From: Lachnospiraceae bacterium
GTDB taxonomy: Bacteria; Bacillota; Clostridia; Lachnospirales; Lachnospiraceae
Direction of reading: 5' to 3'
DNA: 64,000 bases
Assembly: GCA_024698715.1 (NCBI GenBank)
Contig: JAILRA010000038.1
Span: 1-64,000 of the forward strand
The position numbers and the translations under genes are program-made. Under the pieces are notes generated by a model, which was not told where the DNA came from, did no database searches, and saw only the letters and a program-made list of their open reading frames with translations. This document shows positions 9,237-17,963 of the stretch, one piece after another (the stretch's first letter is position 1; each line of letters begins with the position of its first letter).

Positions 9237-9593
9237 TTACAGGATGAATACAATAAATATTGCAACAACCAGACCGTAAATAATAGCTGTCTCGACGAAA
9301 ACCAGACCGAGCATCATAAGTGTCTGAATCTTTCCGGCGATCTCAGGCTGACGTGCAGCACTGTCTGCTGCCTTAAAGATAGCAAGACCCATTGCGATAG
9401 CACCTGCAGCAGCAACAGCAGCTACAACGATCGCAGCGGCATAAGCCTTGGCAACGGTTACGTCCTTATCGTTTGTTTCGGCTACCGCAACTTCACCGGA
9501 ACCTGCCGCATAAACTTTTGCTGGGATAAAGAAAACACTTAACGCAACAACCATCATCATAATCAACGCAACAGCTTTAATAGTTCTTTTCAT
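9237..9593 (-). CDS. atpE: F1Fo ATP synthase c subunit with signal-peptide-like presequence
   Basis: The protein has 118 residues; most c subunits have 70-90. The extra N-terminus (1-30) looks like a signal peptide: basic start, hydrophobic core VALIMMMVVALSVFF, possible cleavage after AKVYA. A linker to about 47 follows, then the usual helical hairpin. Helix 1 (49-74) is unusually rich in Ala where GxGxGxG is common. The loop ARQPE (80-84) is conserved. Helix 2 has the ion-binding Glu101 with Thr102 and Tyr106. Glu-Thr-Tyr also occurs in sodium rings, but the helix-1 Gln/Glu ligand is Met68 here, so ion specificity is unclear. It follows atpB by 2 nt with GGAGG. Confidence 0.9.
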   Translation of the reverse strand: MKRTIKAVALIMMMVVALSVFFIPAKVYAAGSGEVAVAETNDKDVTVAKAYAAAIVVAAVAAAGAIAMGLAIFKAADSAARQPEIAGKIQTLMMLGLVFVETAIIYGLVVAIFIVFIL

Positions 9594-9595
9594 TG

Positions 9596-10459
9596 TTAAA
9601 CCTCCGAACTGAGTTCTTTTTTATTCTTTTTAACTTTTTTTACTTTTTCTTTTTTCTCGTGAACTTCCGTAGCTTCTCCGTAGAAGATACTTACAAGCAT
9701 CGTAAGGACGTAAGCCTGTACCAGCGCGTGAAGCAGAGTGAACGCTATTCCTATTAATACCGGCAGACCGTAACTCGTATATTTCGTGTAATAAACAAGT
9801 TCCGTAACCAGCGCACCCGACAAAAGAGCACCGAACAAACGCAGACTCATTGAGATGGGAAGCGAGAAATCTTTAAGCACTCCGAAAAATCCTTTGGCTT
9901 TGTTTACAACAAGGCCGCTTATAAGAAGGAAAAGATATGTGGTACAACCCATCATTATCGCGCCGTTAATATCCGAAAGCGGGGCTCCGAGCGTAACAGG
10001 CTTACCCGATGTCGAAATGACCTGTATTCCCAAAAGCTCGAAACACGTACCTACGAAAATATAGCTGCCCGCGACAAACATATATAATCTCAGTAATTTA
10101 TATTTGTGAGGACTGTTGCCTTTGGCAGTTCCGTCAAACAGCCCGACCGCGGTTTCCAGGATGAGCTGGAACTTGCCGGGGATCAGTTTGAATCTCGGAA
10201 TAACAAATATTCTGACTATTATCGCGAAAGTAAGCATTACTCCCGTTACGATAAATCCGGCTATAAGTCCGGGATTCACATCCTTCAGTCCGAAGAGCGA
10301 AACCTTCAGGTGCTCATGTAGAACCGCATCCTGCATGACTTCCTGAATCGTCTCTTCCTGGACCTTATTGGGATCGTTAGTCAGAATAATACCAACAAGC
10401 AGACCTATTATTATCACTGCAAAGATCACAGCAGAGATAATGATTCTTTTCTTGCTCAT
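9596..10459 (-). CDS. atpB: F1Fo ATP synthase a subunit
   Basis: The 287-residue membrane subunit forms the ion half-channels against the c ring. It has five or more hydrophobic helices. The essential arginine is in SMSLRLFGALLSG, and the last helix includes LLHALVQAYVLTMLVSIFYG with the conserved Gln. The N-terminal motif FKLIPGKFQLILE is typical. The C-terminus is a basic tail (KEKVKKVKKNKKE). First gene of the operon, without atpI before it; AAGGA lies upstream of the ATG. Confidence 0.95.
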   Translation of the reverse strand: MSKKRIIISAVIFAVIIIGLLVGIILTNDPNKVQEETIQEVMQDAVLHEHLKVSLFGLKDVNPGLIAGFIVTGVMLTFAIIVRIFVIPRFKLIPGKFQLILETAVGLFDGTAKGNSPHKYKLLRLYMFVAGSYIFVGTCFELLGIQVISTSGKPVTLGAPLSDINGAIMMGCTTYLFLLISGLVVNKAKGFFGVLKDFSLPISMSLRLFGALLSGALVTELVYYTKYTSYGLPVLIGIAFTLLHALVQAYVLTMLVSIFYGEATEVHEKKEKVKKVKKNKKELSSEV

Positions 10460-10532
10460 GATATATCCTTCTTTCTGAATATTTATATTTCTTTACAATT
10501 GTTTCCGTATTTGATCGGATCTGCGATCGTCC

Positions 10533-11402
10533 TTATACGAGTTTCTTTCCGGTGATCTTCTCGTATCCTTCAAGATAGATCGCGATCGTTTTATCCACAA
10601 CTTCCTGAGGAAGAGTCCAGTTGTGACCTTCGTTTGCGGGATTCTTGAGCCAGTCCCTTGCAAACTGCTTGTCGAACGAAGGCTGTGAATGACCTGCCTC
10701 GTATCCTTCAAGCGGCCAGAATCTCGATGAGTCGGGAGTGAGCATTTCGTCACCGAGAACTATCTCACCGTTCTCGTCAAGTCCGAACTCAAATTTGGTA
10801 TCTGCGATGATTATTCCTTTTGTGAGTGCATAATCGGCACATTTTTTATAAAGAGCGATCGTAAGGTCACGAAGCTTGGAAGCATATTCCTCGCCTTTTC
10901 CGGGAAATCTTTTTTCAAGATATTCCACGCTCTGTTCGTAACTGATATTCTCGTCGTGATCGCCTATCTCAGCTTTTGTTGAAGGTGTATAAATCGGTTC
11001 GGGAAGCTTGTCGGATTCCTTCAATCCCTCGGGAAGCTTTATACCGCATACCGTACCGTCCTTCTGATAACTTGCCCAGCCGCTTCCGGTAATATAACCT
11101 CTGACAATGCATTCTACGGGAAGCATGGTAAGTTTCTTGCAAAGCATACTGTTTCCGTTGAATTTATCCTGTCTGAAAAACTCGGGCATATCGTTCACGT
11201 CAACCGAGATCATGTGGTTGGGAACAATATCCTTTGTCATGTCGAACCAGAATTTGCTCATCTGCGTGAGTACCGTTCCCTTTTTGGTAACAATGTTGTT
11301 TAAGATAACATCAAAACAACTGATCCTGTCTGTGGCAACCATGATAAGGGTATCGCCGTTATCATAGATTTCACGCACTTTTCCTTCTTTAATGGGTTTC
11401 AT
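10533..11402 (-). CDS. purC: phosphoribosylaminoimidazole-succinocarboxamide synthase
   Basis: SAICAR synthetase joins CAIR and aspartate with ATP in purine synthesis. The protein has about 289 residues and resembles the longer bacterial/yeast-type PurC. Motifs include EGKVREIYD, ATDRISCFDV, PVECIVRGYITGSGW, DTKFEFG and TPDSSRFWP. I use the ATG at 11402 because AGGAGG lies 5 nt upstream; the frame is open to 11480. No clear terminator separates it from atpB 73 nt downstream, so some transcription may run into the ATP synthase genes. Confidence 0.93.
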   Translation of the reverse strand: MKPIKEGKVREIYDNGDTLIMVATDRISCFDVILNNIVTKKGTVLTQMSKFWFDMTKDIVPNHMISVDVNDMPEFFRQDKFNGNSMLCKKLTMLPVECIVRGYITGSGWASYQKDGTVCGIKLPEGLKESDKLPEPIYTPSTKAEIGDHDENISYEQSVEYLEKRFPGKGEEYASKLRDLTIALYKKCADYALTKGIIIADTKFEFGLDENGEIVLGDEMLTPDSSRFWPLEGYEAGHSQPSFDKQFARDWLKNPANEGHNWTLPQEVVDKTIAIYLEGYEKITGKKLV

Positions 11403-11492
11403 CGCATCCTCCTGCAATTTAAAATCCTGTATTAATAAATCAAACTCAATCATATTCCTTTTTGAGTCATTTAGCAACATTTGTTTTACGCT

Positions 11493-12518
11493 TCAGTCCA
11501 TGCTCTCGTTTCTGCTCCTGAGTTTCGTGAGTCTGGTCATTTCATAAAGGATCAGACTGATGAACACCGTACCCGATGTAACGAAAGAAACAACCATCGC
11601 GACAGCCTTCGGTGCGAGCAGATCTTCCTCATATCTGGCTATCTTTTCCCAGTAGGGATAGATTATGTCATGGTTCTGCATCGAACGGTATTTTTTGTTC
11701 TTATATATGACCCAAAGATTTTCCGTTGAGAATCTTTTGGAATTCTCAACCATTTCGATCTCCGACGCCTGCATTTTGAAAATGTCGTCCATTATGCCCG
11801 TAGCGAAATTATCGACCGGATTCGGCATGCAGACTTCCAGACATGTGATATTTAAAGGAAACTCCTCGGAATTAAGCAGATCAAAGGGAACGAAGATCTC
11901 GGGATCGTCTCCTCTTGCGTAGTTGAAGAGTTTCCCTTCGTTTCTCTCGTAAACGCCTTTCACATAAAGCACACGTTCTCCGTAAAGAAGCTTCTGTCCT
12001 TCAATATCGTTGGAACCGAAAAGTTTCCAGGCGGTTTCCTCGTCCAGAATGATCCCGTCATGCATAAGGTCGTTACCGTCAAAATATGCACCGGTGATCA
12101 TTTTTACGGGATGAAAAACAAAAAAATCACCGCCGACAGCCAGGCAGTTAACTTCGATATTATCCGACGAACCTTCGAGACTTATGGTTGTTTTCGAGAC
12201 ATAACTGTATATAAATCTTCGTGCATCCTCATTGTTCGCCTCGATCGAATTATAATCAAGCTTGTCGTTTAACTGATATTCGAATCCGTCAGCTTCGGTT
12301 TTCGTATAATTTGCCGTATCTTTGATAAATACGGAAACATGCGCGTATTCGCCTTTTTTATCCCATCTTTCCGCCACGGTCTGATCGGGATATTTGTGAG
12401 CTCCGACCGAAATGATCACGCTCATGGCGATTCCCGTAATGAGAAATACCACCGATATTAAAATACATATTGCCCTGTAATATTTTATTTTGGAAAGAAA
12501 TGCTTTTATTTTTTCCAT
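11493..12518 (-). CDS. MacB-periplasmic-core-like protein without full permease
   Basis: The 341-residue protein has an N-terminal membrane helix (about 17-40), a large extracytoplasmic region with traits of the MacB periplasmic core (TTISLEGSSDNIEVNCLAVGG, LDEETAWKLFGSNDIEGQ, VKGVYERNEG), and one C-terminal helix (AVAMVVSFVTSGTVFISLIL). MacB/LolC-type permeases normally have three helices after this core (the FtsX unit); only one is present, so by itself it is probably not a transporter. It follows the HlyD-like gene by 6 nt and may be its partner. The family call rests on fold-type similarity and is moderate. Confidence 0.6.
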   Translation of the reverse strand: MEKIKAFLSKIKYYRAICILISVVFLITGIAMSVIISVGAHKYPDQTVAERWDKKGEYAHVSVFIKDTANYTKTEADGFEYQLNDKLDYNSIEANNEDARRFIYSYVSKTTISLEGSSDNIEVNCLAVGGDFFVFHPVKMITGAYFDGNDLMHDGIILDEETAWKLFGSNDIEGQKLLYGERVLYVKGVYERNEGKLFNYARGDDPEIFVPFDLLNSEEFPLNITCLEVCMPNPVDNFATGIMDDIFKMQASEIEMVENSKRFSTENLWVIYKNKKYRSMQNHDIIYPYWEKIARYEEDLLAPKAVAMVVSFVTSGTVFISLILYEMTRLTKLRSRNESMD

Positions 12519-12524
12519 AAAAAA

Positions 12525-14402
12525 CTATTCAGCCAGTTTTACCTGGTCTCCGTTTTCAAGATGCTTGGATGCATTGGTGATCACGTATTCGTAGCCGTAG
12601 AGTTCCGCATCTATGGCAGCAACCTTATCATCCTTGGCCAGGACCTTGGCATCAACTCTCTTTGCGATATATCTAGAACCGAAAGGAGTGCTCTTTGTAT
12701 CCATGATGAGTACGAAATTTCCGTTATTGTCTTCACGAACAGCCGAAAGCGGAACGATCAGATCGTAATTGGAACTTTTCTCTCCAACGGAAAGAGTGAT
12801 ATTCTGTCCCGGCTGAATCGATTCTCCTGTAAGTGAAAATACAAGTATTTTGCCATCCCTGGTATTGTTCTTGTCGGGCTGGATCGCCACGAGATTGGCA
12901 TTAAGGTCGCCGTAATACCATGAATTGACAATACTTACTTCATCACCGACTTTTACCGATTTGGCCTGTTTGCTCGTAACCGAGAAAGACAATTTGTATC
13001 CTTTTCCGTCAATCTGAATGACGGCAACCGTACTTCCCGCCTCGAATCTTTCGCCTGCGGTACTTGAAAGCGATGTGATCTCACCGGCAACGGGGCTCTT
13101 TATCTCTCCGCCGAGTGCTTTTTCTTCAAGTACTTTTATACTCTCTTCTTTCTTGAGTATTTCCTTGTATTTTTTCTCAAGACCGATCTTTGTCTGTTCG
13201 TTTGAAAGATATTCTTTTCTCTCTTCTTCAAGAAGGGTAAGCTTTGAATTGATTTCATCCATCTTACTCTTCAGTTCCACCTTCTGTTTTTCGAGATTAT
13301 TCTTCTGACCGTTTGTGGAATCGTTGGAATTCTTCTTATCTTCCAGTGCCTGTTTTGCTTTCTTCAGATCCTCTTCCCTTGCGGCGATATTGGCTTTGGC
13401 CTGAGCGATCTCCTCTTCTGTAGGTGCGATAACTTCAATGCTGTTGGCTTCATCAAGTATTTCCTTTGCGGCTGCAACGGCCTTCTTGGCTTCTTCCACC
13501 GCTTTTACGGATTCCTGATAGAGTTTCTGTTTTTCCAGATAATCCTCATATGCTCTTCTCATTTCATCGGCCGCTATTTCCTTTGCAGCTGTATCCGAAG
13601 GGTCTATGGCATCATATTCGGCTCTTTTCTGAAGATAATATGCTTCGGCGGCATCCATATCCTCTTTGGCTTTTTTCATTTTTGCTTCGGCCTCGCTCAG
13701 TGCTTTTAAGGCGGCATTGTAATTGGCCTGTGCTTCGTTCTTGGCCTCGATAAGCGCCAGTGCTTCCATATATTTATCAAGAACTTCCTTTGCGTCCGCA
13801 AGTGCTTTTTCAGCTTCTTCGACTGCTCTTTCCTCTCTGGAAGTATCGACTCCCGATAATCCCAGAAGTTCTATCTGTTTGTCTATGTCCGCTATCTTTT
13901 TTTCATAATCGCTCACACTGCTCTTAAGAGAGGTTATCTCAGCGTCTTTTTTCTCCAAAGTGGTAAGGATCATGCCCGTCGTAGCCGTAACTCCGGCTTC
14001 AACCTCCGAAACTTCCGCCTGCGTAAGACCGCTTTCGAGAATCGCTCCGTCATAATCGCTTCTTAAAGAAAGCAGATCGTTCTTTTCGGTAGTGAGCTCT
14101 TCGCTTGTTTCCCCTTCAAGATTATAGATGACATCACCTATCTCCACATGGTCACCGACGGATTTTAAAACGGATTTCACTTTCCTTGTCTCGTCAACTA
14201 CCAGATTGTACGGATCTTCCGCTTCTACTATTCCCTCGCCGCGCACCTGTGTGGTAACGGTTCCGCTCGTCACATTCTGGGTACTGACCTCGGGAAGCGT
14301 TCTGTTCATGATAGTATTTGAAAAGAATGTAAGAATCAGCATTATTACAAGAAATACTATCGCTATGTTTTTTATAATTTCTCTTTTCTTTAATTTATCC
14401 AT
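12525..14402 (-). CDS. HlyD/MacA-type membrane fusion (adaptor) protein
   Basis: The 625-residue protein has a membrane helix at about 11-28, then the first half of a lipoyl/barrel-sandwich domain (GEGIVEAEDPYNLVV, SVGDHVEIGDVIYNLEG). A very long coiled coil, about 115-450, is rich in Ala, Glu and Lys (KKAKEDMDAAEAYYLQKRAE). The second lipoyl half follows (IKSPVAGEITSLSS, AGERFEAGSTVAVIQ), then a beta-barrel region with YDLIVPLSAVRED. Such proteins link inner-membrane transporters to outer components or act on the cell surface of Gram-positives. Its membrane partner is probably encoded by the next gene. The coiled coil is longer than in MacA. Confidence 0.85.
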   Translation of the reverse strand: MDKLKKREIIKNIAIVFLVIMLILTFFSNTIMNRTLPEVSTQNVTSGTVTTQVRGEGIVEAEDPYNLVVDETRKVKSVLKSVGDHVEIGDVIYNLEGETSEELTTEKNDLLSLRSDYDGAILESGLTQAEVSEVEAGVTATTGMILTTLEKKDAEITSLKSSVSDYEKKIADIDKQIELLGLSGVDTSREERAVEEAEKALADAKEVLDKYMEALALIEAKNEAQANYNAALKALSEAEAKMKKAKEDMDAAEAYYLQKRAEYDAIDPSDTAAKEIAADEMRRAYEDYLEKQKLYQESVKAVEEAKKAVAAAKEILDEANSIEVIAPTEEEIAQAKANIAAREEDLKKAKQALEDKKNSNDSTNGQKNNLEKQKVELKSKMDEINSKLTLLEEERKEYLSNEQTKIGLEKKYKEILKKEESIKVLEEKALGGEIKSPVAGEITSLSSTAGERFEAGSTVAVIQIDGKGYKLSFSVTSKQAKSVKVGDEVSIVNSWYYGDLNANLVAIQPDKNNTRDGKILVFSLTGESIQPGQNITLSVGEKSSNYDLIVPLSAVREDNNGNFVLIMDTKSTPFGSRYIAKRVDAKVLAKDDKVAAIDAELYGYEYVITNASKHLENGDQVKLAE

Positions 14403-14417
14403 TACGTCCTCCTCGGG

Positions 14418-15341
14418 TTACCCCTTAACTCCGCCCTGATACGATATTCCTTCGACAAGATAATCTTCGCCGTAAAGGAATATTAAAAGGCTCGGTACCA
14501 TATATATGCAGGCCACCGCAAAAGCAAGTCCTATTTCTCCTGAATTGATCTTACTCAAAAAGATGCTCAAAGGATGAAGGTATTCATCCGCAAGTAAGAT
14601 AAGAGGCTGTTCGACCATGTTCCAGTAATCGATGAATATCAGTATTGCTACCGAATAGATCGCTCCTTTGCAAAGCGGCAGACAGATCTTTAAAAAAATC
14701 TTCCATTCTCCCGCTCCGTCAACCTTCGCCGCCTCGATTATCGATTTGGGTATTCTCTTCATATATTTTGTAAGAAGATAAACGGCAAACGGCGAAAACA
14801 TTCCGGGAAGCCATATCGCCCATCTGGTATCAAGGATGTTAAGCCATTTCGACACCATGAAGTTCGGAACCAGCGTAACCTGATACGGCATAAGGCATAT
14901 GATTATATATACAAAGAACAGTATTTCCTTAAGTCTTCCTTTAAGCCTCATGAATCCGTATGAAGCAAGCAGCGCTATTACAAGCTGAAAGATCATTATG
15001 GGTACGGTATAAATGACCGAATTCCAGAATTTGTACAGATAATCGGGACTTTTAAACAAAACCGACTTGAACTGTTCAAAACTTACTTTGTTCGGAATGA
15101 GTTTAATGTAAACCGTATCGCTTACGAAAACCTTGCCTCCGTTTTCGGTAGTGGCAAAGATCTTGCCGTAATTGGCGTTTATCTCCGTTTCATTCATAAA
15201 TGAATTGGTGATCGTAAGTACCGTGGGAAGCAAAAATACCACCGCGAATATCAGTGCCGCCGAAAAAAGGATCAGGGTTCTTAAGAGTTTTTTTATTTTT
15301 TTTCGTATACGCAGGATCTTTTCTCTTTTGTTCATCGGCAT
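14418..15341 (-). CDS. ABC sugar-type permease, MalG/UgpE family
   Basis: The 307-residue membrane protein has six predicted helices and the EAA loop of binding-protein-dependent permeases (EAAKVDGAGEWKIFLKICLP). A periplasmic insertion follows the first helix (NEIEN-type, reading NETEINANYGKIFATTENGG), longer than usual for MalG. GGAGG lies 6 nt before the ATG. It follows its MalF-like partner by 1 nt. No binding protein or ATPase is encoded nearby; in Firmicutes such permeases often share a general ATPase such as MsmX. Substrate unknown. Confidence 0.88.
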   Translation of the reverse strand: MPMNKREKILRIRKKIKKLLRTLILFSAALIFAVVFLLPTVLTITNSFMNETEINANYGKIFATTENGGKVFVSDTVYIKLIPNKVSFEQFKSVLFKSPDYLYKFWNSVIYTVPIMIFQLVIALLASYGFMRLKGRLKEILFFVYIIICLMPYQVTLVPNFMVSKWLNILDTRWAIWLPGMFSPFAVYLLTKYMKRIPKSIIEAAKVDGAGEWKIFLKICLPLCKGAIYSVAILIFIDYWNMVEQPLILLADEYLHPLSIFLSKINSGEIGLAFAVACIYMVPSLLIFLYGEDYLVEGISYQGGVKG

Positions 15342-15342
15342 A

Positions 15343-16269
15343 TCAGTCCTCCATATCCTTTCCGAAACGTTTTTCCAGAATATAAAGGATCCCTATGATA
15401 ACTATCATCACAGAGCACATGATTATGGCGCCTGACGAAAGTTTCTGATAATCAAGCGATTCGAACATATTGTTCATAAAATGCTGCAGCGTATATATCG
15501 ATCCGTGCGGATAACTGCCCGAAAGCAGATAAACTTCCCTGAAGATCTTAAAAGAGTTTATAAGCGACATTATCGTCACGAAAAGGATAGTCGGGGAAAG
15601 ATATCTGATCTTTATGATAAAGAACAGTTTGAGCGCGTTGGATGAATCCAGATAGGCAACTTCCATCATTTCTCTGGGAATGGTCCCGAGCGCCGCGAGG
15701 AACAGGATCATGTTGTAGCCGAGATTCTTCCAGAGGAAAAGTGCCAGGATAACAAAAGGAGCATAATCGCTCTTGATCCAGTCTATACTCGTTCCGCCGA
15801 AAAACTTGACGATCTCATTGGCTGCACCGTTATAGTCAAACAAAACTCTGAACACCAGAATGATCGAAGCGACCGGCACCATCATGGGTGACAGAAATAT
15901 CGTTCGAAACTGTGAAGCCAGAGGAATGCTCTGATCCAGAAGAATGGCCATAAGCAGCGAAATGATCACCGCAAGAGGCACTGCCATTAAAGAAAACTTG
16001 AATGTATTTGCGGAAGCCTCCCTGAAAGCATCGTTCCCAAGGATCTTCACAAAATTCTGAATTCCCACATAATTCTTGGTTACAGGGTTGTCCTGCACGG
16101 AATAACTGACAACGACAAGGAAAGGGACCAGAAAGAATACGGATACACCTAAAAAAGAGGGCAATAAAAAAAGCGAATCTTTCCTTCTCTCTTTTCTTGC
16201 CATCTTTCGTCCGTAAGCCGAAAGCTTTACTCTCTTAACTTTCCTGACTTTCTTTTTATCATTATCCAT
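15343..16269 (-). CDS. ABC sugar-type permease, MalF/UgpA family
   Basis: The 308-residue protein has a basic cytoplasmic N-terminus (KKVRKVKRVK), six helices, and an EAA-like loop (EVAYLDSSNALKLFFIIKIR) in which the usual EAAxxDGA is changed to EVAYLDSS. Paired with the MalG-type permease just downstream. The preceding gene encodes an Asp/Glu-rich lipoprotein. The pair fits carbohydrate or sugar-phosphate importers, but the changed EAA loop and missing partners leave function uncertain. Confidence 0.87.
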   Translation of the reverse strand: MDNDKKKVRKVKRVKLSAYGRKMARKERRKDSLFLLPSFLGVSVFFLVPFLVVVSYSVQDNPVTKNYVGIQNFVKILGNDAFREASANTFKFSLMAVPLAVIISLLMAILLDQSIPLASQFRTIFLSPMMVPVASIILVFRVLFDYNGAANEIVKFFGGTSIDWIKSDYAPFVILALFLWKNLGYNMILFLAALGTIPREMMEVAYLDSSNALKLFFIIKIRYLSPTILFVTIMSLINSFKIFREVYLLSGSYPHGSIYTLQHFMNNMFESLDYQKLSSGAIIMCSVMIVIIGILYILEKRFGKDMED

Positions 16270-16305
16270 TTAAGGCAATAACTCCGCATTTATTCGTGTT
16301 ATTTT

Positions 16306-16866
16306 CTATTCGGTGACCTCGTTGATCATCGCATTGTATTCTTCGGCATTGCGGGCTCTTCCTTCCGCCTGACCGTATTCCAGATAATGTCTGTATAATC
16401 CTTCGGGAGTGGTACCGTAAACGGCAGCGACATCCGGATATGTAGCCGCATAAAACTCGGGATCGAAATCCTCCGGAATTTCCACCTCCTCGGTTTCTTC
16501 TTCCTCTTCGGATTCTTCCCCGTCTTCATCCGTTACATCTTCGCCGTCTTCGGGATCTTTATCCTCATCGCCGGTTTCATTATCTTCATCTTCTCTTTTA
16601 TCTTCATTGGCGTCTTCGCGGTTCTCCCTTGTATCAGCCTCGGCAACCTGTTCCGTTTCGGTTTCGGTTTTTTCGGGCTCTACGGGATCCGGCGGCAGTT
16701 CCGTATAGTTTTCGTTAAAGATAACGGGAATTCCCAGATCTTTTTTCTCTTTACCAAGGGCTGCAAGCTCGGCATTTACGTCAGTAACCACGGTCTGACA
16801 TCCGACAAGCGCCAGAAATGAAATGGAAAAGACTGATAATATGAGTTTAAGCAGATATCTTTTCAT
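16306..16866 (-). CDS. lipoprotein with acidic linker and C-terminal YPDVA-HY-G-EGR repeat unit
   Basis: About 186 residues from the ATG at 16866, chosen for AAGGAG 8 nt upstream (the frame is open to 16929). The signal peptide ends in a lipobox (LALVGCQ). A long, almost purely acidic linker (Glu, Asp, Thr) follows. The last 50 residues form a compact unit: FDPEFYAATYPDVAAVYG, then LYRHYLEYGQAEGRARN. This FDxxxYxxxxPDVAxxxG...HYxxxGxxEGR motif is found in many secreted and surface proteins with unknown ligand. It is first in the run of two permeases and the HlyD/MacB-like pair. Confidence 0.75.
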   Translation of the reverse strand: MKRYLLKLILSVFSISFLALVGCQTVVTDVNAELAALGKEKKDLGIPVIFNENYTELPPDPVEPEKTETETEQVAEADTRENREDANEDKREDEDNETGDEDKDPEDGEDVTDEDGEESEEEEETEEVEIPEDFDPEFYAATYPDVAAVYGTTPEGLYRHYLEYGQAEGRARNAEEYNAMINEVTE

Positions 16867-16927
16867 TCCAAATACTCCTTTTTTCCAACCGCTTCCTATT
16901 TTACTATATTTTGGAAAAATATTCATC

Positions 16928-16953
16928 AAAAAAGGGGGATTATTTCATCCCCC
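16928..16953 (-). terminator. terminator after the 17093-17755 gene
   Basis: On the minus strand AGGGGGAT, a short GAAATA loop, ATCCCCCT and a TTTTT run form a strong intrinsic terminator. It separates the small exported protein from the downstream lipoprotein/permease genes. Confidence 0.85.
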
Positions 16954-17092
16954 TGTTAAAACTTTACTATCATTTCATATATAAATCAATATATAGTGTC
17001 CCATTTTTGGCATTTTCGACGAAATGTACAAAATGTCTTCCAAAAATACACAAATTTAAGCATAATATCCAAACAAAAAGAGCTCATAAAGA

Positions 17093-17755
17093 TCAGTTAA
17101 AATAATTATGCTCATATACGATAATGTGAACCACCGTGCTGTCCCAGCCTTCGTTCAAGCCCGAAACATCGCCTCTCGACTGAGTTCCGAATTTGCTTCC
17201 GTCAACGATGAACTCTGTAGCGCAGCCGCAGCTTAAACTGTAGACGTTATTGTCATCGGTATCCCTGTCGGATTTGATATCACCCACTATACAGGGGATC
17301 ACGGTTCCGTTAGCCAGTTCGACATCGATATAAGTTCCGACCGGTGCGTTAAAATACGTTCCGATGGCGATCAGATATCTGTCGTCGTACTTTCTGAAGC
17401 CGAGGTCGTCGGTATAAGCAACTTCTTCGATCCTGTATTGCTTGCTGATACGACTCGTTATGGCCGAATAATATTCATATGCTTTCTGCCCGTGATAAGC
17501 ATTGTATTTAGGCATATCGTACACGGAGTAATCAACATTATAAAGCGTATCCTTCTTAAGAACATCGGATTCCACTCTGTTTTCGCTTCCGCCAACTATG
17601 ATATCCGTATATTTCCTGCTTCTCATTTTTTCCATACTTGCATCTGCTTCGAGATTGTTTATGGTTGTTCTCAAAATATAGATATATGAGAAGGTGAATA
17701 AACAGACACCAAGAATCGCAGTGGCAGCCACGAACTTCATGGTTTTCTTAAACAT
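17093..17755 (-). CDS. exported protein with possible double-psi-barrel-like domain
   Basis: The 220-residue protein has an N-terminal membrane anchor or signal (FVAATAILGVCLFTFSYIYI), then a helical linker and a C-terminal beta domain: YLIAIGTYFNAPVGTYIDV, VIPCIVGDIKSD, CGCATEFIVDG. The pattern of glycine turns and the late Asp/Cys resembles small double-psi or 3D-type barrels used on cell walls. I do not recognise a named family. The gene is monocistronic, with a near-consensus promoter and a terminator of its own. Confidence 0.55.
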   Translation of the reverse strand: MFKKTMKFVAATAILGVCLFTFSYIYILRTTINNLEADASMEKMRSRKYTDIIVGGSENRVESDVLKKDTLYNVDYSVYDMPKYNAYHGQKAYEYYSAITSRISKQYRIEEVAYTDDLGFRKYDDRYLIAIGTYFNAPVGTYIDVELANGTVIPCIVGDIKSDRDTDDNNVYSLSCGCATEFIVDGSKFGTQSRGDVSGLNEGWDSTVVHIIVYEHNYFN

Positions 17756-17822
17756 AAAATTTCCTTTCGCATTAACAATTATGTAAACTTCTGTTTCTGT
17801 CTCTTAAGGCAAGGTAAAAAGT

Positions 17823-17852
17823 ATTGTATCACATTATGTCAACCCTTGTCAA
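17823..17852 (-). promoter_or_regulatory. promoter of the small exported protein gene
   Basis: On the minus strand, perfect -35 TTGACA, 18 nt spacer, -10 TACAAT with an extended TG dinucleotide. A second TTGACA lies within the spacer. The start codon is about 65 nt downstream. Confidence 0.7.
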
Positions 17853-17963
17853 ATTTTTGACTTCAAGCTGCTCTTCATGATGGCTTGAAACGCCTTGATT
17901 TAGGCGTTTGACAAGACTTACTCGATGCCAAAAAATATGTAAACCTGTATATTATTTTTCGCC

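Noticed and set aside
9237-9593. Clear sodium-binding signature in the c subunit
   Set aside because: Glu, Thr and Tyr of helix 2 are present but the helix-1 Gln/Glu ligand is replaced by Met, so sodium specificity cannot be claimed.
17888-17909. Terminator
   Set aside because: The 8-bp palindrome AAACGCCT/AGGCGTTT has no T run after it on either strand, and a better terminator for the xylanase gene lies at 17964-18000.
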